This document shows, in pieces, positions 1 through 10,300 of a DNA stretch of 21,026 nt. The stretch covers positions 1 to 21,026 of the forward strand of contig NW_026570671.1 of NCBI RefSeq assembly GCF_019649055.1, written 5' to 3'. The translations under genes and the position numbers were made by a program. Under the pieces are notes generated by a model that was given only the letters and a program-made list of their open reading frames with translations, did no database searches and was not told the origin of the DNA. The stretch is from Paramacrobiotus metropolitanus. Taxonomy: Eukaryota; Tardigrada; Eutardigrada; Parachela; Macrobiotidae. The first letter of the stretch is position 1. The number at the start of each line of letters is the position of its first letter.

Positions 1-573
1 GACGTATGGGAGTAGGATCATACGCCGGATGTACGTACGGATGCTGACTGTCCGCCTTCCACCTGCAACACAACGGATAATCTAGTCAATCAATGCTGTG
101 ATTTGCTGTTCTCTTTTACTAGCGATGTATATGATGTCATAACGCGAAGTCTATATAAGTTCTTGTGGTGCCTAATATCGGTATCGGTAGTCTGAGATTT
201 ACTTCTGAGACTGCTTTCTAATTACGATTTCCTAGTGTTGTGAACTGTGATGTGAATTGGATAAAGAGGCAGCAATACTTGTTCCTACTGAAGTGCATAA
301 TTGTTCCCGGATTATCGCTTAGTATACAGGTTTGCTCGTGACACAATCGTCCTAGCTCTTGCCGATCCACACAGGACTCGCGACCGGATGTCGTAGTTGG
401 AGTGTTCCTGAGGGATTCCTGATTCTCTTGTTCCTGAATCGTTTGTCTTATTTCCACCATAGTTCTTCTGTTACAGTTTGAGAGTACGAGTGCCTACCGA
501 TTGAGCATTACAGGCGTGGAAGAGTAAAGATTGTTCATGGAGCCTTAATCGGCGTGAACGCTTATACACGACA
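1..573 (+). repeat. Probable 5' LTR (left end perhaps cut by the window)
   Basis: This stretch has no credible gene. It contains a TATA box at 152-159 and ends in CA at 572-573, directly before a TGG-starting primer-binding-site-like sequence. That is the normal order of U3, R/U5 and PBS at the left end of a Ty3/Gypsy element, and a Gag-Pol frame follows. I could not find the matching right LTR in the window, so the direct-repeat test that would prove an LTR is not met, and the left boundary is unknown. The 80-codon minus-strand ORF at 218-460 has no recognisable features and is treated as chance. Confidence 0.5.
152..159 (+). promoter_or_regulatory. TATA box of the LTR promoter
   Basis: TATATAAG fits the Pol II TATA consensus. 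It lies about 420 nt upstream of the presumed LTR end, so transcription would begin near 180-190 and R/U5 would cover the rest of the LTR. No other strong TATA element lies between here and the polyprotein start. Function is inferred from position. Confidence 0.5.
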
Positions 574-591
574 TGGCGCCCGCCGGTGTCT
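574..591 (+). other. Candidate primer binding site (PBS)
   Basis: TGGCGCCCG follows the CA end of the presumed LTR without a gap. The first 9 nt are complementary to the CGGGCGCCA 3' end known from animal tRNA-Lys, a common Ty3/Gypsy and retroviral primer; the next bases do not continue that match, so the primer identity is open. A near copy of this junction, from ATACACGACATGGCGC to CCGGTGT, occurs at 16982-17007. Confidence 0.5.
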
Positions 592-740
592 TTTAATTTT
601 CCCGATGTAACAGAAAATTATTGGTGGAAAGTTTGATGGTAATTTACTGGTAAAAGTGGTCCGTTCAGAAAGGCGTCGAACCGCAAAGGTACGCCGAAGG
701 AGGTCAGCGTTCCTGATCTGGCCTAGTTAATTTATTTGTA

Positions 741-789
741 GCGAGCTTCCTCGCAATTGTGAGCTTCCTCACTGGTGAGCTTCCTCGCC
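741..789 (+). repeat. Three tandem hairpins with CTTC tetraloops
   Basis: Three consecutive stem-loops all present GAG-CTTC-CTC at the tip (741-754, 759-772, 774-789). The outer stem pairs differ between copies (GC/GC, GT/AC and GGT/GCC, the last with one G.T wobble), so pairing is maintained although sequence changes. They are followed at once by a 28-nt AT-rich palindrome with a single A.A mismatch at 788-815. Confidence 0.7.
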
Positions 790-929
790 AATTAAATTAA
801 ATTTAATTAAATTGGACCGTAGGAATAAACAGTCGAAACCTTAAAGGTCGGCTGTGCTAAATAAACTAGTACTGTGTGGGTAATTTCCGGGTTGTCTGCG
901 CAAAGCAGTAACCGCGGCGAATAAAGCGT

Positions 930-1026
930 AGTCTGCAGTGTCAGTGTACCTGGCCTGCAGATAGAGCAGATAGTAAGCACCGAGCCATTGTCAGTGGCCA
1001 GGTGAGATAACGATCTCCAGCAGACT
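930..1026 (+). ncRNA. Candidate three-way junction in the leader
   Basis: A 7-bp stem (AGTCTGC 930-936 with GCAGACT 1020-1026) encloses an 8-bp stem (ACCTGGCC 948-955 with GGCCAGGT 996-1003) and a 5-bp hairpin (GAGAT 1004-1008 with ATCTC 1013-1017). The last two stems abut, as in a coaxially stacked junction. Read from base complementarity only; no folding energies were computed. Confidence 0.5.
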
Positions 1027-1318
1027 GATAAAGGCAAGCCGCAAGCGGTAGCCAAAATCAGCAGCTAGAGAGAGTTGACCGTGAAAAGGTAAACACCGGC
1101 AAACGGTGATTGACCTGTGAATTCTAAAAATACTGTAGCACGCAAAGTGCAGCAGCGTAATTTTAGGAAGTTGTTACAGTCGAAACCGCAAAGGTCGGCT
1201 GTTATTTAATTATCACGGAACAATTCAAACCTTAAAGGAGGATTGGGAAGTGATTGTTATTGCACAATAGCAATAACGGTATTTGTCGGAATCAGTAGCA
1301 CAATCGCTACTGTAAGTA

Positions 1319-1353
1319 TTATTTTAAATAGCCGCAAAGGTTATTTAAAATAA
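1319..1353 (+). ncRNA. 15-bp hairpin just upstream of the polyprotein AUG
   Basis: Twelve A/T pairs (1319-1330 with 1342-1353), one G.T wobble and two C-G pairs form an uninterrupted stem capped by the GCAAA loop (1334-1338). It ends 9 nt before the AUG at 1363, so a scanning ribosome would have to melt it. This suggests a regulatory or non-scanning start, though the A/T-rich stem is not extremely stable. Confidence 0.65.
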
Positions 1354-1362
1354 AAAGCAGAA

Positions 1363-4300
1363 ATGTCGGGCGGTTCGATTCCTAGAAATCGCCCACCACC
1401 GCGTAAGATCCCAGATAACAAAGTGATTATTGGGGCGTACGATGGATCGAGAGCTCAGACAAGGTTCAAATTTAACGCAAAAGAAATCCCGTTGAATTTA
1501 ATGTACATCGCTCTTAATGTCGAACCACCAGAAGCACAAGATGCATTCTGTGGAAAGTCATGGATTGATTACCAGGAAATCAGGCGGTACTTAAATTCCA
1601 AAACGAGATTACCAGCACATTTTAAACCTTGGATTGAGTACGAGGGATGTATCCCTGAAGCTTACCTGGACATTACTGATGAGCAGTTTAAAGCTGCCTT
1701 GCAGGATGCAAACAGGTGGCTGCCAGAATATACGGAAGATTTGAATAGACGCAGAGAGGCGGCCCAAGCTGCACTCACAGCGTCAAAAGCAACCGGAAAA
1801 ACTCCAAAAAAACAGGCAGCAAATGAGCGCGTCACGCGCGGTGCCAAGGAGAGAATTCCAGCTCAGGCATCCGGTGCGATATTGGATGAACCCATATCGG
1901 AAACTCCAAGTGTGGCTGAGAGCCAAACAGAACCTCAGTCTTCCCAGTCGGACAATAATTTGACAGCGTTGGCGGCTGCGGATAAAGCAGACATATCCGA
2001 GGGATCAGAAACAAGAGCAAGCAAAAGTATTCGTGGTGGAACAATGACATTCCACCCGGCACAGTTAAAATTACACAGTTTTGTGTCAGAAAAAGATTTT
2101 GAGCAACCAGATGAGGACTTCCTTACTCAAGCTAGGGAAGTCGATGAGCAGTTAGCTGCGGCAGAAACTGACCAGGATGTGGGCTTGATAGTTCGGCAAA
2201 CTATGCCCGTATTGATCCAAAGTCTCCGCACGCTCATCGCATCTACAAAAACAAAAGTAGATGAAATGGGTAATACAATGTCTTTAGACGCTCGTGTAGA
2301 TGCGGAACGAAACGAAAAATTGAAATTCCAAAACGATTTCAATGAGATGCGTGTTAAATTTGAAAATGAACAAATAGAAAATGATAGATTGGCTAATGAA
2401 ATACGTATTGCGAATGATAATTTGCACAGTCTAAGACAAGCCAACAGAAATGCGGAGGCCGCATTTATTGCAATGCAAGATGAGCGCGATACTTTAAAAG
2501 ACACGAATCGTAATTTTGAAAAACAGTTGGAAGATGCCCAGAGAGATCTTTCAAACGCGAAAGCTACGATTGATGGCCTCAGTGCACAACCAGCACCGGA
2601 TTTAACGAAACAAATAACTGATTTGAACCAAAAGCTCTCGAAAGCTCAGAAAGATTGTAATTCTGAGAAAGATGCGCATAAATTAACTAATAAAAATTTG
2701 ACGGATGCGCAGAACCTGGTCACGAAACTTACCAAAGATTTGGATGATGAAAAGAAGCGGGCTAAAGATGCGGAAGACTCTCTACAGCGTGAACTCACAC
2801 AAGCAAGAGTGCAGCTGAATAACAAGTCTTCGGTCGGCCCGATGCATATTCCCAAGGAAAAGGATGATGCGTCCCAAAAGGAAATTGAGAGACTGCAGGG
2901 TCTGTTGATTACAGAGCGAGAGAATGTTCAAAAGGCCCAAAAGGAATTAAAAGATTCGAAAAAGGATAAAAGATGTGATAATTGTGAGAACGCGATTCAA
3001 GCGAAAAATACAGCACAGGCTGACGCATATGAAAAGTCTGAAAGGTGTAATCGACTGTATGAAGAAAATGCGCAATGCCGAAGGGAATGGCATGAAAAAC
3101 AAGATCAACTTACCAAGATGGAAGTGGATCTAAAGCAAGCGTTTGACGAACTTCGTCGGCTTCGAAATACAGATGCTGTTCTTGGCGGCGGTGAAGGATA
3201 CTTTCAAAGGGAAGCGCCGGTAGCATCTGGAGATGTATTACGCCCTCCCGCTTTCACACCATTTAATCCCCAAAATTTCTCGTCATACGTGGATCAGCCC
3301 TTAGCTACTGGCAGTAATCCGGCTGGCATCTTACGCAGGCCTAGGCAGGAATCACGAGTCGAATTCTCGGAGGGTCAGACTATGCTGCGTTCATCGTCAG
3401 AAAGTCAAATTCCAAGGGAAACGGCACCTGCCAAACAGAGGAAAAATGGCTCAACAGACTTACGCCAACAAATTCTGAAAAGAACAGCTGACGAATCTAG
3501 TCGCCAGATGCGAGGAACAGAAAACAGAGACAGTTCTGATACAGAAAATGAACTGATGGATGATGCCCTAATGGAGGATGAACACCGTCGCCCCAGTAGT
3601 ACGACCAGCAATGAGTCTATGTCCAGAAATCCTCAGCTGGAGGAATGGCTAAATAAACAGACCCAAATTTCGGATAGAACGACGCTTACACAAGAAAGCG
3701 TTGTTGAGCTTTTAGCGAAATTTGTGGAAAAGGACAGCGATAAAACGGTAGTTGGCATGAAGCTCCTTGCCTTTGACGATGCTCATCCAGAAAAAATTCA
3801 AAGATGGCTCATGAATGTTGAACAATGTAGAGCCACGAATAACTGGAATGATGAAACAACGTGTCGCAGAGTAATCGGTGCATTCACCGGTCCGTCTTTT
3901 CAATGGTTTGAAAAATTTTGGAAAGATAATAAAGGCAAATCATGGTCTGATTTCTTTAAGCCCGCTATTGTAGAGCACTTTAACGGCTCGCTGTCTAAGG
4001 CCGACATTCGTAGGAAAATGAATAATCGCAAATTAGAATTTTATGAACCAGTTCGTGCTTACCTGGATAGTTTCCTCCCATGGTTTGAGGAACTAAAAAC
4101 ATCGGATGAAGAGCAGGTGGAAGCACTCCTTGATGGCGTACAGGAGCATCGACCGGCATGGTTCCGTGAAATTTATAATGCGGCACCTAAAAATTATGCG
4201 GAATTTGAGAAGAAGTTACAGGAATGCGAAAAGTTATGGAAGCGCATGAATAAAGATAAGAAGACACCTGAATCAACTCAGAGAAATGCTCCTGCGGAGC

Positions 4301-7300
4301 CCAGAAGTGCCGGCAATAATAATAATAATTCGAATTATGAAAATCGAGGCGGCCGCGGTGGCTCGTCGCAGAGAGGAAATTATTATTCGAACCGGGGAGG
4401 CCGCGGAAATTATGGCAACAATCGCGGAGGATATTCACGTTCGTACACGGAGACAGTGATTCCTCAGCCGCAGAATTCGGTGGTTCCTGTGCAGCCTGTC
4501 CTGAATGTCCCCCAGCCGCAGTTTGTCCCTGTCCCGGTGTTCCAACAGCCACAATATGTTGAGCAACAACACCCGGTGCAATTTGCGCAGACTTTCCCTC
4601 AACCAATTCCTATGCAGGCTCCTATGCCTGTCCCAGTTCAAATGATGAATCCAATGATGCCGGTTATGCAGCCGCAATTCCAACAACCGGTACAGAATTT
4701 TGATCCACAGTACCAACAGAATGGCCCTGCGAATAACAATAATTATGATGGCGGTAATAATCGTGGAAATTACCGAAATAATAATACTAATTATCGCGGA
4801 CGAAGTGGCTATAACAACAACAATAATCGTCAGCAAAATAACCAGAATTACCGGCAAAATCAACAGGCCGGTAGTCAGCCTCCGTTTGATGAACGAAATA
4901 TCCTGAAGGATAAATGGCGAACAAATCGCGGAGTCGAAATTTGCTTCCGCTGTCATGGTCTTCATCCTGCAGCTGGTTGTACGAATCAATTTGTACTTCC
5001 CCGCCAGTATGAGCCATCCGCAGAATTATTGGCACGCTACAATAACCCGCAGCAGCAGATTAACATGATGGAGTTGGACTTACCGGCTGGTTTGTCTTCG
5101 CCGACGCCCCAGTGTAACAAAATGGAAGTCCAGGACTTTTCGCAGTACCCTCTAGCGGATCACGTGTGCCTGTTGCCGACGCTGGATGCCCAGGCTTGGT
5201 ATTCTGTAATTGACATAAATTATCAGAAAGTAAAAACCATGCTAGATACTGGGTCTAGCATTTCAGTCATGTCTCTCAAAATGGCTAAAGATTTAAAATT
5301 AAATATTCACCGCTGTCCTGATCACATTAAAGGCAGGGTTGTACATACAGCTTACCAAGGGAGACAGCTGATTGAGCCGTTGTCGGTAGTGGTCACAATC
5401 CACGAATTTGGGATGGCTTTTGAGCACGCAATGCTTGTGAGTTCCACTTTCGATAGGGACCACGTTGTTTTAGGTTTAGACTTTTTAGCTACAAAGCCTT
5501 TTATACTAGATATGAACACGATGACTTGGCGTCTCTCGCGTAGGCAGCCTAATGCACCGGCATTCTTACGTCGTGAAACTCACTTGATGTCGGATGTCAT
5601 CCGCTCTCACGATTTTGATCCATTAATTCCTGCGGGAGTTAAGCCGTCTCCTGCAATCCCTGCGTTGATGTTGACAGAGCGCATCGGTGTCGCTAAAGAA
5701 GCAAAATTCGTACCGTATGAGTCAGCTCATTTAATTCTAGCAAAGGCTGATCCAGAAATTTGTATTCTGCACTTACAAAAGGCTAAGCAGGAGTGGCCGC
5801 GTCCAGTCCCGTCGCCACCAGTGACAAAAGTGGTTGATGCCCCGGTGAAAACGGAAGTTAAAGAAACTATACCAGTCCAGCTAGCCCCGATTAAAAAGGG
5901 ATCCGATCAGCGTGATGAAGAGTTTGTGCGTAGTGTAGTACAGGAGATGATTCGTCAATATCTCCCGAGAGCAGCTTCCGTCGCGGATGAACCTGTTCGT
6001 CCTGCAATTAAACAAGAAATTAAAGTGGAGAAAAACCCAGAACCGAATCAAGTTCGTGGGGGAGGCGGTGAAACAATTGTAAATAATATGCAGTCAAGTT
6101 CGTGGGGGAGAGAACAGGCGTCTTCCCAGCCGCCAATTAAAAAGGAAAAAGTTGTTCAGCCGTCACCGGCAGGCAACCCGATTACCTCGTCTTCGTCATC
6201 GGTCAGTTCCGCGCCTAACTCTGGCTCCAGTCAAGTTCGTGGGGGTGACGACTCCCTGCAACTTCCGATTCAGATTTCGTCGGTGGACGCAGTGCTGAAG
6301 CAGCATCCTGCGGCAAAATATCTCTACATGGGTGTCATGGAAAAATCAGCGAAGGTGGTCGAATGTCTTAGCATGGATAACAAATTGCTTAATGTTATAC
6401 CGGTTGAGCGCGACCGCAGAGACGTCGATGAAATCCACGACTATCCGTCTTATATGGCACGCAATCCAGAGTTGAAGAAATGGATGACACCGATGGACAG
6501 GCCACAGGATAAACAGCTGTTTCCTTCAGAAAAAAGATTCCGTGATCCGCAGTTCTGGCGCGAAACTCAACAGCAGTGTGTTGATAGCCGGATGTGGTAC
6601 AAAATGTACAAGAAGCCGTCGCACGCTAATACGAATTTTACCAAGTACGAGATTAACAGATTCGTAATATGCGAAGGGATTTTATGTAGAGTACCTGATC
6701 ATTCTGGTGCTTGCCCAAGAATTTATGTGCCGCACCAATGGCGACAGAAATTAATTGCCTGCTTCCACGAAATTTTAATTCATAAGCAAGCGTATGGCCG
6801 GCATGAAAAGCTATATCCGTACTTGGTGAAATTATTTTACTGGCCGGACTGTATAATAGAAATTGAACGGTACGAGAAGAACTGCGACGTGTGTCGAAAC
6901 TCGATTAATGATCGCCGGCATTTTGAAACCTTGAAACGCACGGAGCAATTAAACGCACAGAAAGCTACAGGAAAACGTAAGGTTACCTTTTCCGTGGATA
7001 ACCCGGCACCAGCAGGTGAATTTGAAAACGGTAGCTTTGTTCCTGCAGATTGTATGAAACCCATTAACATCGGCCCGTGTCCGGTCTCCTATGAAGATAA
7101 ACAGGCGGAGAAGCAAAGAGAAATAAATTCTCAAATGATTAGTAACTCACCGCCGCCGAAGCCGTCTGAGTTCGTTTCGGAGGATGTCAGAGCGACCTAC
7201 GATGTTGCGACAAAAATTAATATTAATGAACAGTGGGAAATCTGGAATGACATTCAGAGACAAAAAGCATTGAGCGAATCTGCAGCCGTTAATCCAGTAC

Positions 7301-10300
7301 AACCCACCGTGGGAAACTACGAATCATCACCGGAATGTTCGGGAAGGAATTCTCCTAGGCGTAAAAAGTCCAGTTACAGCCGCAGAATTCGGCGGGAATA
7401 TGCAGAAAGAGAGGCGGCAAGCCAAATGTCAGCTGAGACGGTGCAGCCGGCACCGGTGTTGCAACAGCCGGTGGCTAAAAATTTGCCCAAACGGTCTCAG
7501 GACGTCCGGGAATCCACGGATATCCCGGCATGCGTGTATTCGAAGGATGTCATCGAGCTCGCGTACAGGGACGCCCATCTGAAACAGGCACAAGCACAGG
7601 TTGAAGTTAATTCGGTAGAACAGGATATTTACCGCTTCGAGCCTGAACCCGGTCCAATTGACTGTTTTAAAATGGAGCTGTTTCCAGCCTCGCCGGTTAT
7701 AATTCAGCCCCATTCACAGGGAATTATTCGTGCAACGACGTCGATGTCTGACGAACAGTTCATGGAATTTCAGGACGAATACCTGTACACCCAGCCGTTT
7801 CTCTACGAAGGAAAAATACCAGAGTCAAATAAAAACGCCGTATTACTCGATGGCGTCTTAACGTTAAATGAGTATGGTAATTGCCGAGTCTGCGTTGTTA
7901 ACGTTTCTGACAAACCGCTGGTTTTAAACGAAGAAACTAACCTTGGCGAAGTCGCGCTCGTCGATGCGGTCTATCAGATGGACTCGCCGGAGTTCCAGGA
8001 GAATTGTCAAGAGGCAATTGGTGGCATTGCAGTGCCGGAGAAAGTCCATGAATGTGTGGCCATGCAGTTGCCGCCACCTGCCGTTAGTGTCGTTGATCCT
8101 GAAACCGAAGAAACTTTTGCAAAAATCAAAGTTGGTGATATCTGTCCCAGCAAGGAGGAATTAAAGGCTATATTTTATCAGGCAAAATCGGTCTTACCGA
8201 CTAAAGCGCGTCCTGTGGGTTGTTGTACCATATATGAGCATTCAGTGGACACTGGTACGAGTTTGCCGGTCAGAACCCCTCCGTATCGGACATTGTTTGA
8301 AGACCGCAAATGGCTCCAGGCTAAAACCCAAGAAATGATTAAAGACGGTATCATTGAGCCAACAAATTCGGCGTGGGGCAGTCCCATCTGCATAGTGAAG
8401 AAGAAGGATAAATCCCGGCGTTTAACCGTGGATTTCCGTAAGCTTAACGAAAGATTAATGGGCAGCAGTTACCCGCTTCCCAGAGTTGACGATATATTAA
8501 ATGCCCTCGATAAAGCTACGGTTTTTAGCAAAATTGATTTAAAGAGTGGCTTTTGGCAAATAAAAATAAAACCGGAAGACCGGTGTAAAACAACAATGGT
8601 TGGCGAAGAGTTCACGTTTCAATACAAAGTCTTACCTTTTGGGATGAAGGACGCGCCTTCGGCTTTCCAGCGCGCCATGGATTTGACGCTTGCGAACATG
8701 AAGTGGAGGAACGTATTAGTTTTTATTGATGACATTATTGTCTTCAGTAAAAACCTGGCTGATCATATGCGAGACTTACAGGAGCTCTTTTTGCGGCTCC
8801 AGGAATGCGGCTGGACCATTAATCCTGAAAAGACAGAATTATTTGTAAATTCAATAACGTTCCTGGGTCACACGGTTGACCAGTTCGGTATCAGTACTGA
8901 TCCAGAGAAGATCCAGGCGGTTAAGGAATTCGGTCCTATTAAAGACAAAAAAGATATACTGCGTTTCCTAGGTATGGTAGGATATTACCGCCAATTTATT
9001 AAGAATTTTCAAGAGATCGCTGAGCCGCTTCAAAAGTTGATTCCTAAAAAAGTTACCTTTGAATGGGGAACGGATCAGTGTAGGTCTGTGGAACAATTGA
9101 AGGAGGCCTTGGTGACGGCGCCGGTCTTGGCCCGTTATGACCCAGAGGCTTTGTCGCGAGTTATCGTCGATGCCAGTACTATTGCTGTGGGTGCAGTTCT
9201 TATGCAATGTCCCAAGGATAAACCGACGGATGTGCCGACAAACTGGCGTCCTATCGCGTATCTAAGCCGAAAGTTGACTGAAACACAGAAAAGGCTCTAC
9301 TTCCCTACCGAGCTTGAGGCCTATGCAGTTATTTGCGCTCTCAAGAAATGGAAACACTATCTTTCCGACTATCAGTTCGAAGTACAAACAGATCACCAAG
9401 CGTTAGTGTTTTTAAATAATATGCGCGATGCCGCTGGCCGCCTTGGGCGCTGGGCGTTGTATATCCAGCAGTTCAACACTAAACCAGTTCAGATACCTGG
9501 CAAAGAGAATGTAATTGCCGACGCCTTGAGTAGAAATCCAGGAGAGCAACCGGAACCCGACTCCGACGATTCGGATATCGAATTTGACTATAGGCAAACC
9601 CACCCCTTCGCCGGTGATGCCGCGATGATCGAGTGTTGTTTCGCTATCCTGGAGAGAGACTATGTGGATATCCGCTTCGAGATGATGTCGGCCGAAGTTA
9701 AAGCCATTCCAGAGGAGGACATGAAAGCTTTTGATGAGGATAAGGTGCAGAAGTTGATTACTGACGATAAGGCTTCATACTGGGCTGAAGAGCAGTCTCG
9801 CGATGCGCGAATTGTCAGATGGCGGCTGCTCCTAGAAAATAGAAAGGAAAAGATGTCAGACCACGAGAAATTACACCTAAATAAATTTGTAGTGAAACAG
9901 GGCGTTGTTTATTATAAGTTCGAATTAAACCGGAAGATCTATTATTGCATGTATGTACCTGTTCACTGGCGGCTTCAGTTCCTTCAGGATAACCATGATT
10001 CCCCGTTAGCAGCACACTTGGGCGTCCTGGCCACCTATAAAAGGATGTACAAGTATTTTTATTGGCCTCGTATGTTTGAGTCTGTTAAAAGTTACTGTGC
10101 TTCGTGCCCGGCGTGCCTTGCACAAAATCCTCTTGCTATGGCACCGGCCGGTGCTCTCCAGTCCAATCCCACGGTTCCTCCTCGGTTAGTTTGGGCAATC
10201 GACGTTGCTCCGGCCCTCCCAACGACGGAATCTGGAAACAAAAACATAATTATTGCAGTAGATTACGGGAGCAAATATATAGTCGCGGAGGCAGTTGAGA

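Larger units (their letters stand above)
672..1353 (+). ncRNA. Structured leader: family of stem-loops with recurring loops
   Basis: The untranslated leader holds closely packed inverted repeats. Hairpins with loop GCAAA: 672-695, 887-917, 1094-1108, 1138-1150 (inside a longer stem 1124-1166), 1176-1202 and 1319-1353. Loop TTAAA: 829-855 and 1221-1245. Loop ACAATA: 1256-1277. Loop ACAATC: 1293-1312. Loop CTTC: 741-754, 759-772, 774-789. Others: 701-719 (loop CGTTC), 1004-1017 (loop AACG), 1033-1053 (loop CAAG). Stems differ in sequence while loop and pairing are kept, which argues for RNA-level selection. The region is in the right place for packaging, dimerisation or an internal ribosome entry element; which of these is unknown. 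Confidence 0.75.

Noticed and set aside
741-789. CRISPR-like direct repeats (GAGCTTCCTC three times)
   Set aside because: The repeats are explained as tips of adjacent hairpins, with no spacers of regular length and a eukaryotic context.
1662-5035. Several minus-strand and off-frame ORFs of 60-184 codons inside gag-pol
   Set aside because: They mirror the low-complexity and coiled-coil coding sequence (for example the 184-codon frame opposite the Asn-rich region) and have no independent protein features.
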